Source: an uncultured Oscillospiraceae bacterium
Lineage (GTDB): Bacteria > Bacillota > Clostridia > Oscillospirales > Oscillospiraceae
DNA: 11,697 nucleotides
Direction of reading: 5' to 3'
Assembly (NCBI GenBank): GCA_904398675.1
Contig: CAJFPI010000015.1
Span: forward strand, 1-11,697
Shown here in pieces: positions 1 through 6,352 of this stretch (the first letter of the stretch is position 1; each line of letters opens with the position of its first letter). The position numbers and the translations under genes were made by a program. The notes beneath the pieces are model-generated. The model had not been told where the DNA came from. It was given only the letters and a program-made list of their open reading frames with translations, and ran no database searches.

Positions 1-1
1 C

Positions 2-1039
2 CGCCGCCTTCCCCCGCCGCCCCCTGTCTCCCCGGAGCTGGCGGCGGCCATCGCTGCTGACCGGGTCCGGGGGGTGAACCTGGACCATCCCAGATGGGAG
101 GAGCTGCTCTGTCCCCTGCTGCCGTCAGGGAAAAAACGGCTGCACCTGCTGGCCCTGGGGGACGTGGGCAGCACCCTCCTCACCGGTCTGCGCCTGCTGG
201 GGGGCGATGTGCTCTCCGCCATCGGCATCTGTGATGTGCGGCCGGAGACCGCCCGTCGCTGGGAATTTGAGATGAACCAGATTGCCTGGCCCTGGGACTA
301 CGACGCCCTGCCGCCGGTAGAGATTGTGGAACAGGAGCGTCTCTTCGACTGTGACGTGTTCCTCTTCTGCGCCTCCCGGTTCGTACCGGACACGGCGGTG
401 AAGACCGGGGATGTGCGGATGGCCCAGTATGAGCTGAACCGGGAGCTGGTGACCCAATATGCCCGGCTGGCCCGCAAGGCCCGTTTCAAGGGTCTCTTCT
501 GCGTGGTCAGCGATCCGGTGGATCCCCTCTGCCGGGCCGCGCTGCTGGAGAGCAACCGCGGGGACGACGGACAGCTGGATTTCCAGGGCCTCCTCACCCA
601 CCAGGTGAAGGGTTTCGGCCTGGGGGTGATGAACGCCCGGGCCGCCTATTACGCCAGAAAAGATTCCCGGTTCGCCTCCTTCCTCCAGGATGGCCGCGCC
701 TTCGGCCCGCACGGTGAAGGATTGATTATTGCAAACTCCATCGAACACTATGACGACGCCCTCTCCCAGGCGCTGACTGCCCAGACCCTCCAGGCCAACC
801 TGGAGCTGCGGGGCCTGGGCTTTAAGCCCTATGTGGCCCCCGCCCTCAGCTCCGGGGCGCTGTCGGTGCTGCTGTGCCTGCGGGGGAAGTGGCACTGCTC
901 CTCCCAGTATCTGGGGGGCATCTTCCTGGGGGCGAAAAACCAGCTGACGGCGGCGGGTCCCGCGGTGGAGCAGCTGCCCCTGCCGGACGGCCTTTTCCGC
1001 CGTCTGGAGAACACCACAGACCTGCTGCACAATATCTGA
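2..1039 (+). CDS. Lactate/malate dehydrogenase-like NAD(P)-dependent oxidoreductase (5' partial)
   Basis: The reading frame is open to the left edge of the window. The codons before the first GTG (base 74) already read as plausible protein (SPELAAAIAADRVRGVNLDHP), so the true start probably lies upstream and this is a 5'-truncated gene. A Rossmann nucleotide-binding segment is visible (LALGDVGSTLLTGLRLLGG, about bases 143-199), followed by an acidic strand end (ICDVRPE). Other lactate/malate dehydrogenase-like landmarks follow: CASRFVPDTAVKTGDVRMAQ, then VVSDPVD, then GFGLGVMNARAAYYA, then FGPHGEGL, whose His sits where the family's catalytic His is expected. The substrate cannot be read from sequence; it may be a divergent 2-hydroxyacid dehydrogenase rather than true L-lactate dehydrogenase. 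A flavodoxin-fold gene follows after about 50 bases on the same strand, suggesting one transcript. The family call is fairly firm, the activity is not. Confidence 0.8.
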   Translation, partial: RRLPPPPPVSPELAAAIAADRVRGVNLDHPRWEELLCPLLPSGKKRLHLLALGDVGSTLLTGLRLLGGDVLSAIGICDVRPETARRWEFEMNQIAWPWDYDALPPVEIVEQERLFDCDVFLFCASRFVPDTAVKTGDVRMAQYELNRELVTQYARLARKARFKGLFCVVSDPVDPLCRAALLESNRGDDGQLDFQGLLTHQVKGFGLGVMNARAAYYARKDSRFASFLQDGRAFGPHGEGLIIANSIEHYDDALSQALTAQTLQANLELRGLGFKPYVAPALSSGALSVLLCLRGKWHCSSQYLGGIFLGAKNQLTAAGPAVEQLPLPDGLFRRLENTTDLLHNI

Positions 1040-1093
1040 CCCCGGCCGACGCAGACCCCATCCTCACTTTGTTTTTGAAAAGGAGCGATGCGT

Positions 1094-2113
1094 ATGTCCC
1101 TTACCGTTGTCCTGCCGAAAAGCCCCTGCAGCGCCGCTCTGATGGAGCGGCTGGAGCCGGTGCTCCCGCCGGGCTGCGTCCTGACGGACCGGCTGGAGGC
1201 GGGGATGGGCGGCCGGATCCTCTTTGCCGTGGCGCTGGATGACTGCGGCTGCAACGACGGGTACTACCAGATGCTGCGGCAGCTGCGGGGTACCCCCGGC
1301 TTTCTCGACGGCTGCACCGCCGCGCTGGTGGTCTCCGGCCAGGGGGAGCTGTATACCAAGTCCATCGCCCGCACCCTGGCCCTCTCCGCCAACATGGCCG
1401 GCTGCGCCTTTCTGGGGCGGCCCCTGGTGGAGATCACCGGGTCCCTCCGGAACTTTCACACCCAGGCGGAGATCCACGGCACTGACGTGGATACCGCCTG
1501 CACCATCGCCCTTCAGGACCTGGTGGACCGCCTGACGGCCTGGCAGGGTCCCAGCCCTCTCCGCCGCCTCACGGCGGTCCACGCCTCAGCCCGGAAGACC
1601 TCCAACACACTGGCCCTCTGGGACCTGGTGAAACGGGGGCTTATAGGCGTCGCCGTTGAGGAGTACTGCCTTTTAAACGGCGCGGTGGCCGACTGTGTGG
1701 GCTGCACCTATACCACCTGCCGCCACTTCGGCGACCAGGGCGGCTGTTTTTACGGCGGCGTCATGGTGGAGGAGGTGTTCCCCGCCATCCGCCGCAGCGA
1801 CGCGCTGGTGATGCTCTGCGCCAACTACAACGACGCCCTCTCCGCAAACCTCACCGCCTGCATCAACCGCCTCACCGCCCTCTTCCGCCAGACCCGGTTC
1901 TATGAAAAGCGGCTGTACGGTCTGGTGGTGTCCGGCTACTCCGGGGGTGATCTGGTGGCCCAGCAGCTGCTCAGCTCCCTGAACATGAATAAGAGCTTTT
2001 ATCTCCCGCCCCGGTTCGCCCTGCTGGAGACCGCCAACGACGCAGGCAGCCTCCTCCGCTCCCCGGGGGTGGAGGACAGGGCCATCGCCTTTGCCCGGGA
2101 GATGCTGCAATAA
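1094..2113 (+). CDS. Flavodoxin-fold / NADPH-dependent FMN reductase-like protein with cysteine cluster
   Basis: About 340 residues in two parts. The C-terminal half (from about residue 160) has the NAD(P)H-dependent FMN reductase pattern: a phosphate-loop-like start (AVHASARKTSNTLALWDLV), a cysteine cluster C201-x2-C204-x4-C209-x8-C218, then a strand and loop (SDALVMLCANYNDALSAN) and VVSGYSGGD. The cluster recalls the [4Fe-4S] motif of iron-sulfur flavoproteins, but the spacing differs from the compact CX2CX2C form. The N-terminal half (residues 1-150; VVSGQGELYTKSIARTLALS, then GCAFLGRPLVEITGS) looks like a second, degenerate flavodoxin-like domain. ATG 1088 lies only 2 bases after AGGAG (1081-1085); ATG 1094 lies 8 bases after it and was chosen for that reason. 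It follows the dehydrogenase-like gene closely and is probably co-transcribed with it, so it may act as its electron-transfer partner (inference). Confidence 0.75.
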   Translation: MSLTVVLPKSPCSAALMERLEPVLPPGCVLTDRLEAGMGGRILFAVALDDCGCNDGYYQMLRQLRGTPGFLDGCTAALVVSGQGELYTKSIARTLALSANMAGCAFLGRPLVEITGSLRNFHTQAEIHGTDVDTACTIALQDLVDRLTAWQGPSPLRRLTAVHASARKTSNTLALWDLVKRGLIGVAVEEYCLLNGAVADCVGCTYTTCRHFGDQGGCFYGGVMVEEVFPAIRRSDALVMLCANYNDALSANLTACINRLTALFRQTRFYEKRLYGLVVSGYSGGDLVAQQLLSSLNMNKSFYLPPRFALLETANDAGSLLRSPGVEDRAIAFAREMLQ

Positions 2114-2129
2114 ATCGGTGCAGAAACAA

Positions 2130-2155
2130 AAGCCGCCGGCATAGGCCGGCGGCTT
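2130..2155 (+). terminator. GC-rich hairpin after the flavoprotein gene, possible terminator
   Basis: An 11-base-pair perfect stem (AAGCCGCCGGC pairing with GCCGGCGGCTT) with a 4-base loop starts 17 bases after the stop codon. An A-rich run precedes it, but only two T residues close the right arm and no U-tract follows. It would make a weak or factor-assisted intrinsic terminator. Position and stem strength support the call; the missing U-tract lowers it. Confidence 0.5.
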
Positions 2156-2329
2156 GCAGATTGTCGAAAAAAGCTGACACCTTTTCCGACAAAGAGGTTT
2201 CGCTGCGTTTTGCGCCTCTGTCGTCCGCCTATGGCGGACGATTCGACGCTCACTCCGCGCAAAGTGTTTTTCCGACTTACATGCCGCCGGAAAAACGATT
2301 TCATTTTCTTCCGTCGTCTTCAGACGACG

Positions 2330-2348
2330 GAACTCTGCGAGGCTTTTT
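2330..2348 (+). repeat. 19-base dispersed repeat, copy 1
   Basis: GAACTCTGCGAGGCTTTTT is identical to bases 8498-8516. Similarity continues weakly beyond it (TGACA here, CGGCA there). It directly follows the 10-base-pair hairpin at 2309-2332 and ends in a T-run, so it could also help terminate transcription rightward. Confidence 0.7.
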
Positions 2349-2397
2349 TGACAAAGGGCGCGGCAGCCTGCCCCCTTTTGCAGGGGGAAAAATCGGC

Positions 2398-2426
2398 TTG
2401 CTTTTTTCCCTGTGGGCTGATAGAGT
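2398..2426 (+). promoter_or_regulatory. Weak candidate promoter for the AEC permease
   Basis: TTGCTT (2398-2403), a 17-base spacer and TAGAGT (2421-2426) lie about 15 bases before AAGGA, the ribosome binding site of the permease. The -35 matches consensus at 3 of 6 positions and the -10 at 4 of 6, so this is only a position-supported guess. Confidence 0.3.
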
Positions 2427-2455
2427 AGGAGGGAAACAGAAAGGAACGTGATGCT

Positions 2456-3385
2456 ATGCTGGCTCTGCAGCTGGTAACGGAGCTGATCCTCTATGTGGGC
2501 ATCGGCATTTTTCTGGAGAAACGCCGCATGGTCAGTGACGACTTTGACCGGCAGCTCTCTGTTCTCTTCACAGATATCATCCTGCCGTGCATGATCTTTC
2601 AGTCCCTGCAGCTGGCCTTCGATCCCCAGGACCTGAAAAACTGCGCGGTGCTGCTGGTGCTGTCCGTTGGATTTTTAGCGGTGTCCCTGCTGCTGGGGCA
2701 GCTGGCCTTCCACGTCCTCAAAAAGGGGGACTGGGGGCGCATCGTCCGGTTCAACATGGTCTTTACCAACTTCACCCTCATGGGGTTCCCCATTGTGGAG
2801 ACCCTCTTCGGCGCCCACGCCCTGTTCTACTTCATGATCTTCCTGGTTCCCATCCGGGTGGTCTTCTACAGCGGCTCCCACCACCTGCTGGCCCCGCCGG
2901 AGATGGAGGTAAAGAAAACCACCACAGGGCAGAAGATCCGCTCCCTGTTCTCCCCGCCCATGCTGGGCGTGCTGGTGGGGCTGGTGTTCTATGTGTTCCA
3001 GTGGAGCCTTCCCGCCGTGCTGGGGGATGTGGTGTCGGGCCTTGCGGCCACGGCCTCCCCGGTGGGGATGATGCTCTGCGGCCTGGTGCTGGGCAAGCGG
3101 CCCCTCAGGCGGCTGCTGCGGGTGAAATATGCCCTCGTCGGCGCTTTCCGCCTTTTGGCGCTGCCGGCGCTGTTCTATCTGCTTGTCCTGCCCCTCCCTA
3201 TCACCCAGGAGATGCGGCAGGTGGTGGTCGCCTGCGCCGCACTGCCCTGCGCCTCCCTGTCCGCCTCCTTTACCCTGCGCTATAACCGGCATCAGGACGC
3301 CCAGTTTGACGCGGCGGGTACGGTGCTGGTGTCCCATCTCCTCTCCATCGCCACCATCCCCCTGTGGGCCGCTGTGCTGGCGTAG
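2456..3385 (+). CDS. AEC-family (auxin efflux carrier-type) permease
   Basis: 309 residues, a normal length for bacterial AEC transporters, which are membrane permeases often linked to export of organic acids or amino acids. The protein is hydrophobic throughout, with about ten predicted membrane segments in two bundles. A soluble central loop (about residues 140-165, containing PPEMEVKKTTTGQKIRS) is followed by SPPMLGVLVGLVFYV, the family's usual start of the second half. The first half has VLFTDIILPCMIFQSL and FNMVFTNFTLMGFPIVETLFG, and the C-terminal half has ATASPVGMMLCGLVLG. All are typical AEC motifs. ATG 2456 is 10 bases after AAGGA (2441-2445). The substrate is unknown and the neighbours give no clear hint. 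It ends 2 bases from the end of the convergent radical-SAM gene. Confidence 0.88.
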   Translation: MLALQLVTELILYVGIGIFLEKRRMVSDDFDRQLSVLFTDIILPCMIFQSLQLAFDPQDLKNCAVLLVLSVGFLAVSLLLGQLAFHVLKKGDWGRIVRFNMVFTNFTLMGFPIVETLFGAHALFYFMIFLVPIRVVFYSGSHHLLAPPEMEVKKTTTGQKIRSLFSPPMLGVLVGLVFYVFQWSLPAVLGDVVSGLAATASPVGMMLCGLVLGKRPLRRLLRVKYALVGAFRLLALPALFYLLVLPLPITQEMRQVVVACAALPCASLSASFTLRYNRHQDAQFDAAGTVLVSHLLSIATIPLWAAVLA

Positions 3386-3387
3386 GC

Positions 3388-4644
3388 TCAGGCGAAGAGG
3401 GACAGCTGTTCCCCCGTCTCCCCCGCTGCCGCCCCCTCGGCGGCGATGAGATACTGCTGCACATTGGCCGGAGAAAAGCGGAGCCCCTCCGCCATTTTCC
3501 CCCGGCAGGTGAGGAAATACTGGGCGCGTTTCATGACGACGCCCAGTTTTTTCAGGTCCTCATGGCGGATGCTCCCCGCCCGGCGGGCGACTAAAATCCG
3601 CCGGGCGCTCTTCACCCCGATCCCCGGCACCCGGAGAAGGGTCTCATAGTCCGCCCGGTTCACCTCCACCGGAAACAGCTCCGGGTGCTGCAGGGCCCAG
3701 CAGCACTTGGGATCCAGCCGGGGATCAAAGTTGGGGCTCTCGTCGCTGAGCAGCTCCTCCGCCCGGAACCCATAGAACCGCAGCAGCCAGTCCGCCTGGT
3801 AGAGCCGGTGCTCCCGGAGGAGGGGCGGCTTGGTGTCCGGGGCGGGCAGAAGGCTGTTTTCCACCACCGGCACATAGGCGGAGTAGAAAACCCGCTTGAG
3901 GCCGTACCGGTCGTAGAGACCCTGGGTGAGGCGGAGGATGTGCCGGTCCGTGTCGGCGGTGGCCCCTACAATGAGCTGGGTACTCTGGCCGGCGGGGGCG
4001 AACCGGGGGGCGTGGCGGTATTTCACCAGTTCCTCCCGGTTCTCCAGGCAGCGGGCGCGGATCTGCCCCATGGGCCGCAGAATGTCCGCCTTGGTCTTGC
4101 TGGGAGCCAGAGTCTTAAGCCCCTGCTCCGAGGGCAGCTCGATATTGACGCTGAGCCGGTCCGCCAAAAGGCCCAGCTGCTCCACCAGCTCCGGCGACGT
4201 ACCTGGGATGGCCTTGGCGTGGATATAGCCGTTGAACCGGTGGCGCTCCCGCAGGAGGCGGAGACAGCGGATCATCCGCTCGGTGGTGTAGTCCGGGCTC
4301 TTCAGCACCCCGGAGGAGAGGAACAGCCCCTCGATATAGTTGCGCCGGTAGAACTGAATGGTCAGCTCTGCCAGCTCCTCCGGCGTGAAGGCCGCCCGGC
4401 GGGTGTCGTTGGAGCAGCGGTTGACGCAGTACTTGCAGTCGTAGACACAGGCGTTGGTCATCAGCACCTTCAGCAGCGTGACGCACCGCCCGTCGGCGGA
4501 GAAGGTGTGGCAGCAGCCTGCCAGGGAGGATGAGGTGTTGCCGATCCACCCCTTTCGGCTGCCCCGGCGGGCGCCGCTGGAGGTACAGGCCGCGTCGTAT
4601 TTGGCCGCGTCGGCTAAAATGGTCAGTTTCTCCAGCACGTCCAT
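3388..4644 (-). CDS. Putative DNA modification/repair radical SAM protein with C-terminal clamp-binding motif
   Basis: 418 residues from ATG 4644. The frame stays open upstream to 4734, but I chose the internal ATG. The family's usual N-terminus (MDVLEKLTILADAAKYDAAC) begins there, GGGGAGAAGG precedes it, and the longer form would start upstream of the promoter. The radical-SAM cluster motif is C66-x3-C70-x2-C73 (TNACVYDCKYCVNRC). Conserved surroundings include LKVLMTNAC, GLFLSSG and a C-terminal helix-hairpin-helix with LLRVPGIGVKSARRIL (about residues 336-351), a DNA-binding motif. This matches the radical-SAM family usually found beside a uracil-DNA-glycosylase-like partner protein; no such partner is in the window. 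The last residues, GEQLSLFA, match the bacterial beta-clamp-binding pentapeptide. The catalysed reaction is unknown. Two LexA-like boxes lie in its promoter. Confidence 0.88.
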   Translation of the reverse strand: MDVLEKLTILADAAKYDAACTSSGARRGSRKGWIGNTSSSLAGCCHTFSADGRCVTLLKVLMTNACVYDCKYCVNRCSNDTRRAAFTPEELAELTIQFYRRNYIEGLFLSSGVLKSPDYTTERMIRCLRLLRERHRFNGYIHAKAIPGTSPELVEQLGLLADRLSVNIELPSEQGLKTLAPSKTKADILRPMGQIRARCLENREELVKYRHAPRFAPAGQSTQLIVGATADTDRHILRLTQGLYDRYGLKRVFYSAYVPVVENSLLPAPDTKPPLLREHRLYQADWLLRFYGFRAEELLSDESPNFDPRLDPKCCWALQHPELFPVEVNRADYETLLRVPGIGVKSARRILVARRAGSIRHEDLKKLGVVMKRAQYFLTCRGKMAEGLRFSPANVQQYLIAAEGAAAGETGEQLSLFA

Positions 4645-4663
4645 CCTTCTCCCCGCCCTTTCT

Positions 4664-4702
4664 CGAATAGATGTTCTAGTCAAACTATAGTACGTCTGTT
4701 CG
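4664..4702. promoter_or_regulatory. Two candidate LexA (SOS) boxes
   Basis: Read on the plus strand, CGAATAGATGTTCT (4664-4677) and AGTACGTCTGTTCG (4689-4702) each match the Gram-positive LexA core GAAC-N4-GTTC at 7 of 8 positions. The second lies inside the -35/-10 spacer of the radical-SAM promoter and the first lies around the expected start of transcription, both normal positions for LexA repression. The centres are 25 bases apart. Each box is imperfect, so the call is provisional. Confidence 0.4.
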
Positions 4703-4712
4703 CAGTTGTCAA
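4684..4712 (-). promoter_or_regulatory. Promoter of the radical-SAM gene
   Basis: On the minus strand TTGACA (4712-4707), a 17-base spacer and TATAGT (4689-4684) form a near-perfect sigma-A promoter. Transcription would begin near 4677, giving a leader of about 30 bases before ATG 4644. This position excludes the longer upstream start. Confidence 0.8.
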
Positions 4713-4735
4713 GAAAAACCGGCAGGTTTTCCATC

Positions 4736-4764
4736 TTGCCAAACAGGGGATTCCGTAGTACAAT
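4736..4764 (+). promoter_or_regulatory. Promoter of coaX
   Basis: TTGCCA (4736-4741), a 17-base spacer and TACAAT (4759-4764) make a good sigma-A promoter, with transcription expected from about 4771. It is separate from the divergent radical-SAM promoter; the two -35 elements are 23 bases apart, back to back. Confidence 0.65.
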
Positions 4765-4806
4765 AGCGGCGGAATCAGGGATTCAGCGGGAAAAGGGGGC
4801 GGTTTG

Positions 4807-5589
4807 GTGCTGTTGGCAGTTGATATTGGAAACTCCAACATCGCTCTTGGCATTTTCGACGGGGAGACGCTGCGGCTGCGGGCCAAGCTCTCCGCTGTCA
4901 CCGAGCGCAGCGCCGACGAGTACGCCACGCTGCTCTATGACCTGCTCCACATCCACCGCATCCCCATTGAGGAGCTGGACGGGTGCATGATGGCCTCGGT
5001 GGTCCCGGGGCTTACCGGTCTGGTGGAGGAGGCGGTGCGGTCCCTGGCGGGCCTTGCGCCGCTGCAGGTGGGGCCCGGCACCAAGACAGGGTTCCGCATC
5101 CGGATCGACGACCCCACCCAGCTGGGGGCGGACCTGGCGGCGGACACTGCCGCGGCCCTGGCCGAGTACGGCGCGCCCTGTATCCTGGTGGATGCGGGGA
5201 CGGTGACCACCATCGCCGCCGTAGACCGCAGCCGCACCTATCTGGGCGGCGTGATCCTTCCCGGCCTCTACGCCAGCGCCCAGATGATGAAGGCCGCCAC
5301 CGCCCTGCTGCCGTCCATCTCCCTGCACACCGACGAGGACCCGCTGATCGGCAAGACCTCCGGCGAGGCCATGCGGCTGGGGCTCCTCACCGGCACAGCC
5401 ATGATGGTGGACGGGTTTATTGACCGTTTCCTCGCCATGAAGGACATGGCCGGGGCAAGGATCATCGCCACCGGCGGCAGCGCGGAGCTGGCCACGGTGC
5501 GGTGCAGCCACTCCATTTTACAGGACCGGGATCTGACGCTGAAGGGTCTTCTCCGTCTCTATCAGCTCAACCAGCCCCGGCGGCCCTGA
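4807..5589 (+). CDS. coaX: Type III pantothenate kinase
   Basis: Phosphorylates pantothenate to 4'-phosphopantothenate, the first committed step of coenzyme A synthesis, in the cytoplasm. At 260 residues it has normal family length. Diagnostic type III motifs are present: LLAVDIGNSNIALGIFDG at the N-terminus with D6, GPGTKTG at 89-95, DAGTVTT with D129 (the expected catalytic-region Asp), GGVILPG at 147-153 and ATGGSAEL near the C-terminus. I chose GTG 4807: it lies 7 bases after the AAAAGGGGG site and gives the usual family N-terminus. TTG 4804, one codon earlier, is the alternative. The gene has its own promoter and is followed on the same strand by an ECF S component that probably imports pantothenate. 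Confidence 0.95.
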   Translation: MLLAVDIGNSNIALGIFDGETLRLRAKLSAVTERSADEYATLLYDLLHIHRIPIEELDGCMMASVVPGLTGLVEEAVRSLAGLAPLQVGPGTKTGFRIRIDDPTQLGADLAADTAAALAEYGAPCILVDAGTVTTIAAVDRSRTYLGGVILPGLYASAQMMKAATALLPSISLHTDEDPLIGKTSGEAMRLGLLTGTAMMVDGFIDRFLAMKDMAGARIIATGGSAELATVRCSHSILQDRDLTLKGLLRLYQLNQPRRP

Positions 5590-5601
5590 TCAGGTACCTT
5601 G

Positions 5602-5627
5602 ATAATAGCGGCTCCGGCCGTTGTTAT
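5602..5627 (+). promoter_or_regulatory. RNA hairpin in the coaX to S-component gap
   Basis: An 11-base-pair stem (ATAATAGCGGC against GCCGTTGTTAT, loop TCCG) forms 12 bases after the coaX stop. Two of the pairs are G-U when read as plus-strand RNA and would be C-A mismatches on the other strand, so it is suited to plus-strand RNA. No U-tract follows, so it may be an attenuator, a processing site or a weak terminator. An overlapping weak promoter (TTGATA 5599-5604, 17 bases, TGTTAT 5622-5627) is also possible. Confidence 0.4.
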
Positions 5628-5700
5628 ATGAATTTGTGCGCCGTACTCCCCAAAAGAGACGGCAGCACGCGGTGAAAGATCCGCAAAGGAGAGCATCCCT

Positions 5701-6297
5701 ATGAACACCAGCATGAACAAAGTCCATAAGATGACACTGACGGCCATACTTATGGCAATTATCCTCGTGATGAGTTTCACCCCTGTCGGCTATCTGGCTA
5801 TCGGCCCGGTGGAGATCACCTTCCTCACCATCCCGGTGGTCATCGGCGCGGTTCTTCTGGGGCCGTGGTATGGGGCATTCCTCGGCGCTGTCTTCGGCGC
5901 CACCAGCTTTGCCCAGTGTTTCAGCACCAGCGTCTTCGGTGCGGCGCTGCTGGCCATCAACCCGGTCTACACCTTTATCACCTGCATGATCCCCCGCATG
6001 CTCATCGGCATTATAGCCGGTTTGCTTTTCCGTGCGTTGAGCAAGCGGGGACACAGCGGCGCCCTGGCTCTCACCGCCACCACCCTGGCAGGCTGCCTGA
6101 CCAACACAGTCTTCTTCGTGGGCGCGGTCGTCCTGTTCTTCTCCGGCTCCTCCTACTTTGCCGGCAGCACAATCTGGCAGATCATCGTAGGGTTCTTCAC
6201 GGTGAACGCCCTGCTGGAAATCGTGGTCTGCGGCCTGGTGGCCGCTGGCTGCAGCAAGGCCCTCAGCCATGTGATGTCCCGCCGTCTGGCTGCATGA
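5701..6297 (+). CDS. panT: ECF transporter S component, probable pantothenate transporter
   Basis: A 198-residue integral membrane protein with five or six hydrophobic segments, the size and layout of ECF substrate-binding (S) subunits, which work with a shared EcfAA'T energising module encoded elsewhere. The N-terminal third reads FTPVGYLAIGPVEITFLTIP, then VVIGAVLLGPWYGAFLGAVF and GATSF. The GP...TxxxIPVxIGAxLLGPxxGAFLG pattern is shared with the PanT-type pantothenate S components. Directly upstream on the same strand is coaX, the next enzyme for that vitamin, which supports pantothenate as substrate (inference). ATG 5701 has AAAGGAGA about 8 bases ahead. The gene ends at a strong terminator. 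The S-component call is firm; the substrate is moderately sure. Confidence 0.82.
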   Translation: MNTSMNKVHKMTLTAILMAIILVMSFTPVGYLAIGPVEITFLTIPVVIGAVLLGPWYGAFLGAVFGATSFAQCFSTSVFGAALLAINPVYTFITCMIPRMLIGIIAGLLFRALSKRGHSGALALTATTLAGCLTNTVFFVGAVVLFFSGSSYFAGSTIWQIIVGFFTVNALLEIVVCGLVAAGCSKALSHVMSRRLAA

Positions 6298-6302
6298 AAT
6301 TG

Positions 6303-6343
6303 AAAAAATGCCCCGATCCCAAATTGGGATCGGGGCATTTTTT
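6303..6343. terminator. Strong bidirectional intrinsic terminator
   Basis: A near-perfect 41-base palindrome: six A, ATGCCCCGATCCC-type left arm, 5-base loop, and a right arm ending in six T. Six A on the left become the U-tract for minus-strand transcription. It sits between the convergent S-component genes (stops at 6297 and 6353) and can end both. Confidence 0.95.
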
Positions 6344-6352
6344 GATGGCTGC

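Larger units (their letters stand above)
2156..2440. repeat. Hairpin-rich non-coding region, probable dispersed repeat element
   Basis: I see no convincing gene here. The stretch holds successive inverted repeats. TTGTCG-AAAA pairs with TTTT-c-CGACAA (2161-2192). TCGTCCGCC/GGCGGACGA has a 3-base loop (2221-2241). TTCCGTCGTC/GACGACGGAA has a 4-base loop (2309-2332). CCCCC/GGGGG spans 2371-2387. The density of dyads and the 19-base sequence shared with the gap at 8.5 kb suggest a dispersed intergenic element of the REP or mosaic type. Open frames crossing it are probably by-products of the repeat. The family itself was not identified. Confidence 0.55.

Noticed and set aside
125..1030. Long antisense open frame (301 codons) opposite the dehydrogenase-like gene
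   Set aside because: Low-complexity, Gly/Gln/His-rich translation typical of the opposite strand of GC-rich coding DNA; the plus-strand frame shows clear family motifs.
2161..2451. 96-codon open frame in the hairpin-rich gap
   Set aside because: Its start has no ribosome binding site and the frame runs through several inverted repeats and the dispersed 19-base repeat; best explained as a spurious frame in a repeat element.
3685..4533. 282-codon plus-strand open frame inside the radical-SAM gene
   Set aside because: Antisense shadow; the CxxxCxxC and helix-hairpin-helix motifs are on the minus strand.
4645..4734. 30-codon N-terminal extension of the radical-SAM protein
   Set aside because: It overlaps its own promoter (-35 at 4707-4712, -10 at 4684-4689), and the family N-terminus starts at 4644.
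5640..5700. Possible THF-type riboswitch before the PanT-like gene (GCGGTGAA followed by CCGC near the ribosome binding site)
   Set aside because: Only a short resemblance; the upstream half of the aptamer is missing and the gene is not a folate-type S component.
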